In this document: positions 55,952 through 64,000 of the stretch, piece by piece | Position numbering within the stretch: the first letter of the stretch is position 1 | Layout of the letters: every line of letters begins with the position of its first letter | IMG/VR virus record: IMGVR_UViG_3300044713_000107 | Span: 16,847 to 80,846 of that record | From: a virus | Strand: one strand, 5' to 3' | Length of the DNA: 64,000 nt | Made by a program: the position numbers and the translations under genes | Notes under the pieces: model-generated | Database searches by the model: none | What the model was told of the DNA's origin: nothing | The model's input: only the letters and a program-made list of their open reading frames with translations

Positions 55952-56775
55952 GCCTTCGCCGGCGGAGTCGGCGGCACCACAGGCGCGGGCTCGGCCTCCA
56001 ACTTCTTGATCTCCGCGTGGATCGCCACGATCGCCGCCGCAGCCGCCGCAGACGCCCCCGCCGGCACGACACCCGTGACGGCGTGCTGCCACCACCACAG
56101 GTCATCAGCGACCGCCAGACCCCGGTTCTTCGGGTCCTGCAGCGCCAGGTTCGCGCCCTGCTGGGCCGCGTCGATCAGATCCTGCTTCGTGAACTGAGCC
56201 ATGGGGTCGACCTCCGGTCGAGGGTATTGGCCGAAGTCCGGAACCTCGGCCGTGTCGTAATCAGCACCACCAGACAAGGTCGTGCCGCCAGGCTGCTGGA
56301 TCGTCGCGTACGGAACCCACACGCCCCCAGACCACGCCACCGTCTGCCACAGGAACGGAATCCCCGCCGCGTGCGCGCCTTCGATGACCTGCACACCGCC
56401 GTACACGCCGACGCGCGAGACGCCGAGCTCGGACATGACGCCCTGGAAGTATGGGGCGACCTGCGGCCATGTCGTGTCGGTGTCGACGGCGAAGTAGATC
56501 GGCATGTCGGCGGGAAGGCCCACGCTCACGCACTGCGCCTGCGCGGCTTGGGCGTCCGCGACACCAGCCGCGTGACCGTTCAACGGGGTCGTGCCCGTCG
56601 ACTCCCACACGACGACGATCCCGAGACCCGCCGCCGGATAGTCGTGAACCTCCGCCGCGGTGAGGTTCTTCGTCGGATCCGGCGAGAAGTACCGCGCCAC
56701 CCAGTGCGCGCCTGTCGCCAAGATCTGTGCCACCGTCGGCGTGTCCCACGCGATGTCGATACCGATGACGCTCAT
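55948..56775 (-). CDS. DUF1906 glycoside-hydrolase-like endolysin
   Basis: A 275-residue protein from ATG 56775. The TIM-barrel-like DUF1906 (Rv2525c-like) domain has [52 protein letters not shown] and GVYGG (about residues 3-190). An Ala-rich helical linker and a Pro-rich tail follow, probably a wall-binding or spacer region. In actinophages this fold serves as the muralytic endolysin. No signal peptide is seen, so a holin is needed. Confidence 0.85.
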   Translation of the reverse strand: MSVIGIDIAWDTPTVAQILATGAHWVARYFSPDPTKNLTAAEVHDYPAAGLGIVVVWESTGTTPLNGHAAGVADAQAAQAQCVSVGLPADMPIYFAVDTDTTWPQVAPYFQGVMSELGVSRVGVYGGVQVIEGAHAAGIPFLWQTVAWSGGVWVPYATIQQPGGTTLSGGADYDTAEVPDFGQYPRPEVDPMAQFTKQDLIDAAQQGANLALQDPKNRGLAVADDLWWWQHAVTGVVPAGASAAAAAAIVAIHAEIKKLEAEPAPVVPPTPPAKA

Positions 56776-57314
56776 GCCGCCGCCTTTCCAGCTGCCGCTT
56801 GCAGCATGTGGTGGTGGATCGCGTCCACGCGTGCCCGCGCCTCCGCGGCGACGAGCGGGTCGCGGACGATCGTGGCCTGGTTGTCCTGCTTGGTCTCTCC
56901 CGATCCGGACCAGTTCGTGGAGCCGGTCACGACGTCGATGCCGTCGACGATGAGCAGCTTCATGTGCATGATCGCCCCGCGCTCGGAGCGGCCAACCGCG
57001 ACCGAAGCAGACGGGTACGCCTCCGCGGCGAGGAGCTTTCGCTCATGCACGCCACCGGCCTGCGAAGAGTCCAGCGTCAGCTGCACGAACACGGATGGGT
57101 CGGCGAGCTTGGCGTGGATCGCATCCGCCAGCTCTTCGTCGTCGAATCCGTAGAGAGCGACGATCAGCGACGACGTGGCGGACTGGACCAGATCCATGAG
57201 CGCCCCGTGGACGTCGTCCACCGGGGAGTACAGGCTTCTGAGGATCGACGGGTAACCCGGCGGGTACCCGCCCGTCTTGTGCTTGTCCAGCAAGGACAAG
57301 TCGGAGAGAGCCAT
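56772..57314 (-). CDS. Phospholipase D/HKD nuclease-family protein
   Basis: A 180-residue protein from ATG 57314. One HKD motif is clear: [20 protein letters not shown] (H-x-K-x4-D, then S/T-N). [18 protein letters not shown] begins the domain. A single HKD implies a dimeric enzyme, as in Nuc-type endonucleases and bacterial PLD nucleases. No signal peptide is seen. It is coupled to the endolysin gene, an unusual site; it could hydrolyse phospholipid at lysis or degrade DNA. Confidence 0.82.
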   Translation of the reverse strand: MALSDLSLLDKHKTGGYPPGYPSILRSLYSPVDDVHGALMDLVQSATSSLIVALYGFDDEELADAIHAKLADPSVFVQLTLDSSQAGGVHERKLLAAEAYPSASVAVGRSERGAIMHMKLLIVDGIDVVTGSTNWSGSGETKQDNQATIVRDPLVAAEARARVDAIHHHMLQAAAGKAAA

Positions 57315-57348
57315 GCGGACCTCCAAGGGTGAGGGTGGGCATGAGAAA

Positions 57349-57370
57349 GCCCCGGCCATGGGCGCGGGGC
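57349..57370 (-). terminator. GCCCCG hairpin of the late region
   Basis: GCCCCG at 57349-57354 pairs with CGGGGC at 57365-57370; on the minus strand it is followed by TTTCTCAT. Confidence 0.6.
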
Positions 57371-57378
57371 GGGGTGGT

Positions 57379-57630
57379 TCAGGGCTTGAGGTCGTCGAGC
57401 TGCTGGCGGAGTTGAGCGAGCGCCCTGTCCTGCGCGCTGAGGACGGCGTCTTGCGCCGCGAGGGCCTTGTCCTGGCGGGCGAGCGTCTCGTCCTGCTCGC
57501 TGAGGTGCTCGTTCATCGCCCCGAACCGCTGACCGGCCTTCAGCAGCAGGACGGCGACACCGGCCAGGCCGACGAGGATCGACACCCACGCCGCCAACGG
57601 CATCTGGCCCGAGGCAGCGGCGGCGGTCAC
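57379..57630 (-). CDS. Membrane-anchored coiled-coil protein, holin-like
   Basis: An 83-residue protein starting at GTG 57630. One hydrophobic helix (about residues 12-30, [19 protein letters not shown]) is followed by a heptad repeat with recurring (A/R)QD-x4-L. Its size and site just upstream of the endolysin group fit a holin or a lysis regulator. Confidence 0.6.
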   Translation of the reverse strand: MTAAAASGQMPLAAWVSILVGLAGVAVLLLKAGQRFGAMNEHLSEQDETLARQDKALAAQDAVLSAQDRALAQLRQQLDDLKP

Positions 57631-58100
57631 TCGGGCTCCGCAGGCGCTGGGACGCCGAGGTGGTCGGCGACGGCAGCAATCAGCCGGCGCACCTCCTCGA
57701 CGTCCTCGAACGTCTTCGCCGAGCGGGCGTCGTTGGCCTCGTTCTGCAGGTTCTGGCCCACCATCAACGCCGGTAGGAGCACTAGCTGGACGTAGTTCTG
57801 GCACACCCAGGTGATCAGCAGCACGAACCCGAACGTGAGGAAGTAGGCGGGCACGATCGGGACGTGGATGCCCATCTGGTGCAGCGTCGCCGGGAGGCTC
57901 AACAACGACAGCACCGTGAAGATCCAGAAGCACGACATCGTGCCGACGTTCCGGGTGATCCACAGCGCCAGGGACTTGTTGAACCGCTGGTAGCGGGTCT
58001 CAGCGGCAAGGTGGTCGACCGTGGCGACGTGGACCGCCTGGCCCAACTTGGTGAAGCCGAAATGCGGCCGCGCAACGACGTCATCGAGGGCGTCGGGCAT
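57627..58100 (-). CDS. Two-helix membrane protein of the lysis cassette
   Basis: A 157-residue protein from ATG 58100. Two hydrophobic helices (about 55-72 and 84-115) lie between a soluble N-terminus and a helical acidic C-terminus. The segment FNKSLALWITRNVGTMSCFW resembles DUF1003-type membrane proteins. It could be the holin or a partner of the coiled-coil protein. Confidence 0.6.
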   Translation of the reverse strand: MPDALDDVVARPHFGFTKLGQAVHVATVDHLAAETRYQRFNKSLALWITRNVGTMSCFWIFTVLSLLSLPATLHQMGIHVPIVPAYFLTFGFVLLITWVCQNYVQLVLLPALMVGQNLQNEANDARSAKTFEDVEEVRRLIAAVADHLGVPAPAEPE

Positions 58101-58121
58101 GATGCCTCCGGGCATGGAGAA

Positions 58122-58141
58122 GCCCCGCACGATGGCGGGGC
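58122..58141 (-). terminator. GCCCCGC hairpin of the late region
   Basis: GCCCCGC at 58122-58128 pairs with GCGGGGC at 58135-58141; on the minus strand it is followed by TTCTCCAT. Confidence 0.6.
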
Positions 58142-58157
58142 GGTGAGGGTTGAGGGT

Positions 58158-58910
58158 TCAGCGGGGGCCGGTCGAAGTCGCTGGCGTGGCACGGGGCTTG
58201 GCCGGATGCTTGATCCCGCCGCTCGTCACCGCAGTCTGCGACGGTGCCGGGGTTGGGGCCGGCGAGGGTGTGGTGCCGGTCTCCGTGCACGAGTAGCTGG
58301 TCGAACCGGACGAGGTCTGGGTGCACGTGTACGTGTGCGTGACCCCGGTCGCGTCAGTCCACGACCACGTCCACGACGACGGCGCAGGCCCAGCCGGGCC
58401 CTGAGCTCCGGTCTGGCCGGGACTGCCCTGAGGTCCAGCGGGGCCCGCGGGTCCGGTGCTCCCGACCCCAGCGGCGCCCTGAGCACCTGTCTGGCCAGTC
58501 TGCCCGGGGACGCCTTGGGCTCCAGTCTGGCCAGTTTTCCCTGTCGGCCCGGCCGGACCTGTGGGCCCGACCACGCTAGCCCCCGGCGGCCCGGAGGGTC
58601 CGGCAGGCCCGGGGACGCCCTGAATGCCCTGCATCCCGGGAACGCCCTGGACGATCTGCCCCGGCGGCGGCGCGGATGGCTGCAGCCCGTGCTGCTTCAG
58701 CTGGTTCTGCGTCGTTTGCAGCGCCGAACTGAGCTGCCCGATCGCGGTCGCTTCGCTCTGCTTGTCCTGCTGCAGCTGCACGTTGGCGTCCGCCGCGGAC
58801 CGGAGCGCGATCACTGCGAAGCCGACCGCGAGCAGCCCCAGCAGCAGACACCCGAGGATCACCATCGTGGAGCGGCGCGGCGCCCTTGGGCGGATCGAAT
58901 CCACGGTCAC
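58158..58910 (-). CDS. Collagen-like membrane-anchored protein
   Basis: A 250-residue protein starting at GTG 58910. A basic N-terminus and transmembrane helix (about residues 16-38) are followed by a coiled coil ([20 protein letters not shown]), then about 25 Gly-X-Y triplets (about 90-175, for example [19 protein letters not shown]), then a Ser/Thr domain with a Cys pair. Phage collagen-like stretches form trimeric stalks; the membrane anchor is unusual for a virion fibre, so it may be displayed on the cell surface. Confidence 0.8.
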   Translation of the reverse strand: MTVDSIRPRAPRRSTMVILGCLLLGLLAVGFAVIALRSAADANVQLQQDKQSEATAIGQLSSALQTTQNQLKQHGLQPSAPPPGQIVQGVPGMQGIQGVPGPAGPSGPPGASVVGPTGPAGPTGKTGQTGAQGVPGQTGQTGAQGAAGVGSTGPAGPAGPQGSPGQTGAQGPAGPAPSSWTWSWTDATGVTHTYTCTQTSSGSTSYSCTETGTTPSPAPTPAPSQTAVTSGGIKHPAKPRATPATSTGPR

Positions 58911-59239
58911 TAGTGAGCCCCCTTCAGCGTCCCGTAGGCCGTCACGACGAGCGTCAACACCGCTGCCACCGCGAGGATCACGGCCGCCCACCTGCCGACC
59001 GTCATCGCGGGCCGCTGCTCCAGTGCTTCATGCCGGTGCTCTAGGCCCTCCATGCGCCGCTCCAGGGTCTGCACCTCGCGGTCGCGGGCGCGCTGGTCGG
59101 CCCGGTACTCGCCGAGAGGGACCGTGCTTGCCTCAAGGCGCGAGATGCGTTCGTCGAGCGCAGCGTGTTTGACATCGCTGCGCTGCACGTGATCCCGCAT
59201 GCTGCGGTAGAGCTCACCTGCAGTCGGCTCATCGGCCAC
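58910..59239 (-). CDS. Coiled-coil protein with C-terminal membrane helix
   Basis: A 109-residue protein starting at GTG 59239 with AAGGGGG upstream. A charged coiled coil ([21 protein letters not shown]) precedes a C-terminal hydrophobic helix (about 85-103). It overlaps the collagen-like gene by one base. It is typical of phage proteins next to tail and lysis genes; function is unknown. Confidence 0.65.
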   Translation of the reverse strand: MADEPTAGELYRSMRDHVQRSDVKHAALDERISRLEASTVPLGEYRADQRARDREVQTLERRMEGLEHRHEALEQRPAMTVGRWAAVILAVAAVLTLVVTAYGTLKGAH

Positions 59240-59275
59240 GTCGCCCCCTTCGTACACGGGCGGTCAGGGGGTGGA

Positions 59276-59512
59276 TCAGGTGAAGACTGCCGGGCTCTGA
59301 GTGAAGTCGGCCTGGTACGACTCGTCGGTGACGAAGTCCTTCTGCAGCGTGATCGTGGTCCCGGTAGGCCACGCCAGTGCCTTGACTGCCTCGCCGAGCT
59401 GCAGCACGAGATCGTCGGTGATGCCGTCCGCGCCCACGAGGATCATCTGGGACACGTTCGCCCCGAATGCGATGTTGAGCGTCCACTGCGTGTTGTTGCC
59501 TGTGCTACTCAC
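59276..59512 (-). CDS. Small tail-associated protein
   Basis: A 78-residue protein starting at GTG 59512. It is beta-rich with QWTLNIAFGANVSQMILVGADGITDDLVLQLGEAVKAL. It follows the C1q-like protein and is probably part of the tail-fibre gene set. Confidence 0.55.
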   Translation of the reverse strand: MSSTGNNTQWTLNIAFGANVSQMILVGADGITDDLVLQLGEAVKALAWPTGTTITLQKDFVTDESYQADFTQSPAVFT

Positions 59513-59529
59513 GGTTGATGGCCTTTCGG

Positions 59530-60060
59530 CTAGGCGTGGACCCAGATCACGGTCATGCCGGTCCCGGTTCCAGAGGTGGTCAGGCTGCTGCCGGAGGTCT
59601 GGTTGACGCCGACTTCGACGTAGTCGGTCGTGCCGTTCAGCTGCACCAACGCCACGCACTGCAGCTGTGTGCCGTTGCCTGCAGCGGGGGCCAGGCCGAC
59701 AACGATGCCGAGCGGCACGTTGGTGCCGTTCTTGTTGACCTGGCAGATGCGGTTTCCGGTCGCGTTGCCGCCGAGCCCGACAGACCCGATGACGAGGTAG
59801 TAGCCCGACTGCTGGGCGGTGTACCGGCTGTTGTTGGTGGTGTTGGAGTGTCCTGCGTAGGTGTCGAGGACGCTCGTGTCGATGGCGATCGCCGTAGAGC
59901 CGCCGCCGGTTGTGATGGACTGCGTGGCGGTCTGGTAGCCCTGGAATACGGGCGGGTTGAAGGCGAACGTCAGCCCGTTGTAGACGTTCGCGTTCCACAA
60001 CGTGCTGGTGATGAGGTTCCCGGGGACTTCGGAGGCGGGCGTGGGCAGTGCGAGCGGCAC
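59530..60060 (-). CDS. C1q-like tail fibre/appendage protein
   Basis: A 176-residue protein from ATG 60060. PLALPTPASEVPGNLITSTLWNANVYNGLTF is a tail-attachment N-terminus common in actinophages. The C-terminal about 130 residues (RYTAQQSGYYLVIGSVGLGGNATGNR...YVEVGVNQTSG) have the jelly-roll of C1q/TNF-like domains. It probably trimerises at the tail tip and may bind the receptor. Confidence 0.75.
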   Translation of the reverse strand: MPLALPTPASEVPGNLITSTLWNANVYNGLTFAFNPPVFQGYQTATQSITTGGGSTAIAIDTSVLDTYAGHSNTTNNSRYTAQQSGYYLVIGSVGLGGNATGNRICQVNKNGTNVPLGIVVGLAPAAGNGTQLQCVALVQLNGTTDYVEVGVNQTSGSSLTTSGTGTGMTVIWVHA

Positions 60061-60082
60061 GAAGCCTCCCTGGACATGCGGA

Positions 60083-60104
60083 AGGCCCCGCTGGACGGCG
60101 GGGC
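60083..60104 (-). terminator. GGCCCCGC hairpin of the late region
   Basis: GGCCCCGC at 60083-60090 pairs with GCGGGGCC at 60097-60104; on the minus strand it is followed by TTCCGCATG. Confidence 0.65.
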
Positions 60105-60120
60105 CCTCAACGGGTGGTGG

Positions 60121-63100
60121 TCAGTAGGAGAAAGCCACGGAGCCGAACACCGCGCTCGCGTCGTAGGCGGACGCCGACGTCACCCCGGACGGCAGGGGTT
60201 CGCACACCGTGTCCCCGCTGTTGTGGGACTTGGTCGTGTTGGCCTGCAGGGTGATCGTGGCCGTCGACCAGCCCGATGTCGTCGCGCTGACCGACTTGAC
60301 AGTGACGGTCTCCTGGTTCGCGGTGCCCAGGCCGAGGACGAGCTGCTGCCCGAACCCGATCTGCGCCGCCGCGGGGTTCGTGTTGTCCGCACCCGCGTGA
60401 ATGATGAACGAGCCCACACCCGAACTGATCGACGCGTTCAGCGTGGTGTGGAACGACGCGAAGATCCCGTAGGGCGTGAGATCGACCGGGCTGCACTGCA
60501 GCGTGAGGAATGCCTCGCCGCCGTCGTCGTTCGTCCACTGGAGGTTCTCGACGAAGCAGTCAACCGTGATGGGCGGTGCGCCGGGCGGCCTGCGGTTGAC
60601 CCGGATCCGCATGCCCAACTCCAGAGACAGGCAGACAGGCCACATCGAAGGGTTCGCCGACGGGTGCAGCACCATCGTGCTGATGCGAGTCGCGGGCTGC
60701 TTGTACCTGCTGAGCAGGTAGTCCGCCGCCGACTGGCACTCCACCGTGCTCGAAGCGTTCACAGTCCGCGTCATCGTTCGAGGGAAATACTCCTGCTGCG
60801 ACGTACTGTCCTGCGCGGTCAACACCTGGTTGCTGCTGGCCTGCGTCACCTGGACGATGTTGCCGAGGTGCGTCGGATCGTAATCCAACTGAGCGTTCTC
60901 GTATGGGATTTCGCCCGAGCCGGTGTTCTCACCGAAGACGTACACTGGCGTCGTCGCGTTGTAGCGGGCTGCCCTCGACTGGAACGTCACCGTGCCGTCC
61001 CGGCCGATGAAATGCTGGCCATTCTCGGTGTCCACGACCGCCTGCAGGGCGCTCAACGCGTCCTGGCCGGACGTGGCCATGGGGCCCATCGACGTTGTCT
61101 GCCCGGCCTGGAGGTTCGTCAGCCCCGTGTATCCGGCGTAGCCGAGGATCCGCGAGTACCGCCGGTCCGTGCTGTCGCCGGTGAACGCTGACAGCCACGC
61201 CCCGTAGAGAGAGGCCGTGTCCGATGTCGCCAGCGCGAACGGGAACTCGGCAGCGAAGGACATGTCGCCCTTGTAGTTTCCGAGGGCGTAGTTGCCGTTC
61301 TGCGAGTCGATGTACGCGCCGAGGCTGTCGCTCTTGAGGTTCTGTGCAGTGTTCGCCGTGGTGACGCCGCTGTAGACGTTGTAAAAGCTGTCCACCTGGA
61401 TCAAGAACGTCCCGGCCGCGTTCGAATAGGACAACTGCGCCAGGTGCCAGTTCGAGTCGCAGACGTTCACGCCGGACGTGTAGACGTACACCGGCGATCC
61501 AGCCGGGCCGGCCATGGCGATCCCGAAGGCTCCCGTGTTGTCGATCTGCCAGTACAGGACCGAACCGCCGGGCCCACCGTTGGCGGCACGGACCCCGTCG
61601 AAGCAGGTCCACAGGTACGCAGTCCCCGTAGGCGTCGGCCCGGTGTACCGGAACGCCAGGATGCGGCTCCATGCCGTCGTTGGATTCGCCGGGCCCGTGA
61701 TGCCCGCCGAGGTGAGGCTGATGAAGCTCGCCGCCTCGAAGGCATTGACCCCCGGGTTCGGGTTGCTGATCGTGACGACAGTGTTCGAGGAGCCCGTGTA
61801 CACGCCGGTAGGCGACGCGGCCGTGACCTGGTTCCCGAACGTCAACGATCCGGCGCCGAGTTTGGCGTTCCCCACGGGTGCCGGTGGGTTGTTGCCCGTC
61901 AGGTCCGCCGCGTAGGAAGAGTTGCTCGGGTCGCCGAGGGTGTAGACGAACCTGGGGGTCCGGGCGTTGATCTCCTGGGTGAGCGCGTCATCCAGTGTCA
62001 CCTGCGACAGCAGGGCCATCGCGTCCACGCCGGTCGGCTGCACCGTGCCGTAGGTGCCGCCCATGTCCCACTGGGACGGCCAGCGCTCGAAGAAGCCCGC
62101 GAACCAGGGGTACCAGACGCCGGGGCAGGCCCACGATGACGGCGTCGCGGCCTTTTCTGCCTGCCAGCCGTCGATCTGCACGTTGCACGTCGCCGCTGGC
62201 GCCGCGTGCACGAGGAGCCCGATCAGGACCTCGGCCGTGGTCGGGTCCATCGTCGCCGTCACTGTGGCGGGCGTCCATGCGGCCGTAGTGCTGCCGGTCA
62301 GCGTGACGGGCGAGCCGGTGGTGAGCGTGATGGTGTTCAGGCTCGTGTTGAGGGTGCACGTGAACGCCTGGACCTGGACGCTCGTCGACGCGGTGACGTT
62401 GCGGACTTGCAGGGTCTCCGAGTAGGTGGTGCCGACCTCGGCGGCGACCTGCCGGGTGTAGCAGATGTACGTTCCCGCACTGGTGCCAGATGGCACGTTG
62501 AACTGGAAGACGCTGCCGCCCTGCCACGCGGACGCGGTGGCGACGATGCTGCCGCCCGTCACGTCGCTGGCAGAGTAGATGGCCGCGCTCGCCGGGATGC
62601 TGCCAGCTGAGGCGCCGCCGAGGTCACCGCCGGTCGCCTGGATCTGCGTGAGGAGGTTCCGGGTCCGTGGCCACTGCGCGCGCTTCTTGTACGGCTGGTA
62701 GGGGCGGATGCTGCCGTAGTACGGCCCGGCGGCGTTGAGCGGGTCGAGTATCCCGTCCAGGTTCTCCAGTTCGATGGACGCTTCGCCGGAGCGCACCTGG
62801 TCGACTTCGTACTGCTTGCCGCGGTTAGCCGAGGACTGCTGGCGGGTCCGGTTGGTGATCTCGACGTAGGAGTCGATCGGGACGCTTCCACCGTCAGCGG
62901 TGGCCCATGGCGCCCAGCCCTCTTCGAGCAGCGGCCAGTTGATGTTGAAGGGTCCGCCGACCATCGTATTGACGTGCTGCAGTGTCGCCGCGTTACCCGC
63001 GACCTCGGTTGCGGTGGCGGAGGTGAGGAACTGGAACTGGACCCCGGTCGCAGCCCATGTGTACGCGGACGAGTACAGGTTGGTCCAGGTGAAGCCGTCC

Positions 63101-63537
63101 GCGCTGACGTCGGCGTAGAAGACGCCGCTGGCCTCGCGGATCCGCCACCAGCCGTAGGCGTTCGGGTCGAACGTGGTCGCCAACTGGGTGGTGACTGTGG
63201 TCCCGGCGGTCTGCAAGGTGAAGTTGAAGACGTTGGATTGCAGGCGCATCGCCACACTGTTGTTGGCATCAAGCAAGACCTTGAACGCGGTGTTGGTGTG
63301 CCCGCCGCCGTTGGCGACGGGGCCGACCTCGGCGTAGATGCTGCTGCCGGTGGCGTCGTACAGGTTTGTCGACCCGAACGTGTTGGTAGTGGATGCGACG
63401 GTCGGCTGCGCAAGCACCACGAGGTCGTTGACCTGGTCGAGCGTCGCCACACCAGCGGTGACGTTGTTCCACAGCGTGGTGTTGATCGACGTGCCGGTGA
63501 AGCCGTCGATGAGCGTTGCGATCTTCGGGTTTGCCAC
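60121..63537 (-). CDS. Large minor tail protein/baseplate hub-fibre
   Basis: A 1138-residue protein starting at GTG 63537. Residues about 1-210 form a lectin/glucanase-like beta sandwich (IDGFTGTSINTTLWNN, GWWRIREASGVFYADVSADG). Then comes the conserved siphovirus segment with SGEASIELENLDGILDPLNAAGPY (about 255-285). A second LamG-like domain lies near 630-800 (WSRILAFRYTGPTPTGTAYL). The C-terminal third has YLLSRYKQPATRIS and IRVNRRPPGAP, typical of actinophage minor tail proteins downstream of the tape measure. It contacts the host envelope. Confidence 0.88.
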   Translation of the reverse strand: MANPKIATLIDGFTGTSINTTLWNNVTAGVATLDQVNDLVVLAQPTVASTTNTFGSTNLYDATGSSIYAEVGPVANGGGHTNTAFKVLLDANNSVAMRLQSNVFNFTLQTAGTTVTTQLATTFDPNAYGWWRIREASGVFYADVSADGFTWTNLYSSAYTWAATGVQFQFLTSATATEVAGNAATLQHVNTMVGGPFNINWPLLEEGWAPWATADGGSVPIDSYVEITNRTRQQSSANRGKQYEVDQVRSGEASIELENLDGILDPLNAAGPYYGSIRPYQPYKKRAQWPRTRNLLTQIQATGGDLGGASAGSIPASAAIYSASDVTGGSIVATASAWQGGSVFQFNVPSGTSAGTYICYTRQVAAEVGTTYSETLQVRNVTASTSVQVQAFTCTLNTSLNTITLTTGSPVTLTGSTTAAWTPATVTATMDPTTAEVLIGLLVHAAPAATCNVQIDGWQAEKAATPSSWACPGVWYPWFAGFFERWPSQWDMGGTYGTVQPTGVDAMALLSQVTLDDALTQEINARTPRFVYTLGDPSNSSYAADLTGNNPPAPVGNAKLGAGSLTFGNQVTAASPTGVYTGSSNTVVTISNPNPGVNAFEAASFISLTSAGITGPANPTTAWSRILAFRYTGPTPTGTAYLWTCFDGVRAANGGPGGSVLYWQIDNTGAFGIAMAGPAGSPVYVYTSGVNVCDSNWHLAQLSYSNAAGTFLIQVDSFYNVYSGVTTANTAQNLKSDSLGAYIDSQNGNYALGNYKGDMSFAAEFPFALATSDTASLYGAWLSAFTGDSTDRRYSRILGYAGYTGLTNLQAGQTTSMGPMATSGQDALSALQAVVDTENGQHFIGRDGTVTFQSRAARYNATTPVYVFGENTGSGEIPYENAQLDYDPTHLGNIVQVTQASSNQVLTAQDSTSQQEYFPRTMTRTVNASSTVECQSAADYLLSRYKQPATRISTMVLHPSANPSMWPVCLSLELGMRIRVNRRPPGAPPITVDCFVENLQWTNDDGGEAFLTLQCSPVDLTPYGIFASFHTTLNASISSGVGSFIIHAGADNTNPAAAQIGFGQQLVLGLGTANQETVTVKSVSATTSGWSTATITLQANTTKSHNSGDTVCEPLPSGVTSASAYDASAVFGSVAFSY

Positions 63538-63553
63538 CGGACACCCCTACCCT

Positions 63554-63569
63554 GGTGCCCGGTGGCACC
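63554..63569 (-). terminator. Small hairpin between tape measure and minor tail genes
   Basis: GGTGCC and GGCACC pair around four bases. The stem is short, so it more likely reduces than stops transcription. Confidence 0.4.
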
Positions 63570-63576
63570 CTCGCTG

Positions 63577-64000
63577 CTACTTCTTGGCGCTCTGGTATGT
63601 CTGGCTGTTCCGGCCACCACGCTGCAGGTTCAGCTTCTCCAGCAGGTCACGCAGTTGACGTTCCGCCACGACCGTGCCCGCGACGTTGATGTTCACCACC
63701 TGGCCGCCCCCACCAGCAGCGGCACCCCCGTAGCCTGCGCCGGCCATCGCCAACTGCCTGCCGCCGCTCACCCCGAGCGCCACGCCCGGGCTGCCGAAAC
63801 CGGTCACGGCACTGAGCGCCAGGTTGGTCGAGGCACTCGTGACCTGCTGCTTGCCAGCCGTGATGCCGTTGACGAGACCCTTGGTGACGTTCACGCCGAT
63901 ATCGTGGAACACCCGCGACGGGGAGAAGATCCCCAACACCTTCAGCACCGGCCCCGGCACGACCGACTTGATGAAGCCGGTGATCGAGCTGGCGATCCAC
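63577..64000 (-). CDS. Tail tape-measure protein, C-terminal end only
   Basis: The frame is open to the right edge and continues beyond; about 141 residues are seen. WIASSITGFIKSVVPGPVLKVLGIFSPSRVFHDIGVNVTKGLVNGI is the hallmark tape-measure C-terminal motif (GI-x-SPS-x-VF-x-x-IG). A Gly-rich segment, a beta stretch and a helical basic end (LRDLLEKLNLQRGGR) follow. It sets tail length and is ejected at infection. The rest lies outside the window. Confidence 0.88.
   Translation of the reverse strand, partial: WIASSITGFIKSVVPGPVLKVLGIFSPSRVFHDIGVNVTKGLVNGITAGKQQVTSASTNLALSAVTGFGSPGVALGVSGGRQLAMAGAGYGGAAAGGGGQVVNINVAGTVVAERQLRDLLEKLNLQRGGRNSQTYQSAKK

Noticed and set aside
58380-58650. Short tandem repeats resembling a repeat array
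   Set aside because: They are Gly-X-Y codons of the collagen-like protein; the unit is nine bases and imperfect, not a CRISPR. No CRISPR array was seen in the window.
59515-61191. A 558-codon plus-strand open frame
   Set aside because: It is opposite the C1q-like and minor tail genes; the tail motifs are on the minus strand.
1-64000. Linear-plasmid telomeres or cos/pac ends
   Set aside because: No terminal palindrome series or terminase genes are within the window, so the ends cannot be placed.

Overview
The window is high-GC actinobacterial DNA, almost certainly Streptomyces or a close relative. The codon use, frequent GTG starts, WhiB proteins, Spd/TraB-type transfer genes and DUF2637 protein all point that way. 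Read right to left, the gene order fits one large temperate tailed phage that also carries plasmid functions, that is, a phage-plasmid. That label is an inference from content; no termini or flanking chromosome are seen.

Layout. 1-8 kb (minus): the end of a DUF2079 membrane gene, then a transfer-like operon with an Mrr-type nuclease, membrane proteins, an FtsK/TraB-type motor, Gly/Ser-rich and DUF2637-type Spd proteins and a separate FtsK-gamma-like winged-helix protein. A perfect 14-bp dyad separates it from a divergent HTH regulator. 8-13 kb: zinc-ribbon proteins, an HTH-NUDIX/NUDIX pair, ParB with a 33-bp palindrome inside its gene, and a repressor/excisionase-like divergent pair. 13-19 kb (plus): GIY-YIG protein, a winged-helix putative initiator with iterons inside its gene, DnaB, then a T4-like RNA-repair pair (Rnl1-like ligase and Pnkp-like kinase/phosphatase). 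19-25.6 kb (plus): small phage genes, an ASCH protein and a second, small nucleotidyl-transferring ligase. 25.6-33 kb (minus): a tightly overlapping array of about 20 small genes with a cytosine-C5 methyltransferase. 33-48 kb (mostly minus): SLOG protein, a second putative initiator with phased intragenic repeats, ParB-like proteins, two WhiB proteins, RuvC-like resolvase, DnaQ-like exonuclease, BRO-N antirepressor-like protein and a RecE/annealing-protein-like pair. 48-51.2 kb: immunity switch (Cro-like gene, shared operators, probably leaderless repressor) and a large serine integrase with a candidate attP. 51.2-55.3 kb: regulators and small genes. 55.3-64 kb (minus): an aberrant tRNA-like gene, lysis cassette, tail proteins and the C-terminus of the tape-measure protein.

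How the parts fit. The integrase and repressor provide lysogeny. ParB, two repeat-bearing initiator candidates and DnaB provide replication and partition. The FtsK/Spd block suggests DNA transfer between mycelial compartments. RecE/annealing-type proteins, RuvC and exonuclease process phage DNA. The RNA ligases and Pnkp would counter host tRNA-cleaving defences. Translational coupling by GTGA, ATGA or TGATG overlaps is pervasive, and GC-rich hairpins separate many transcription units.
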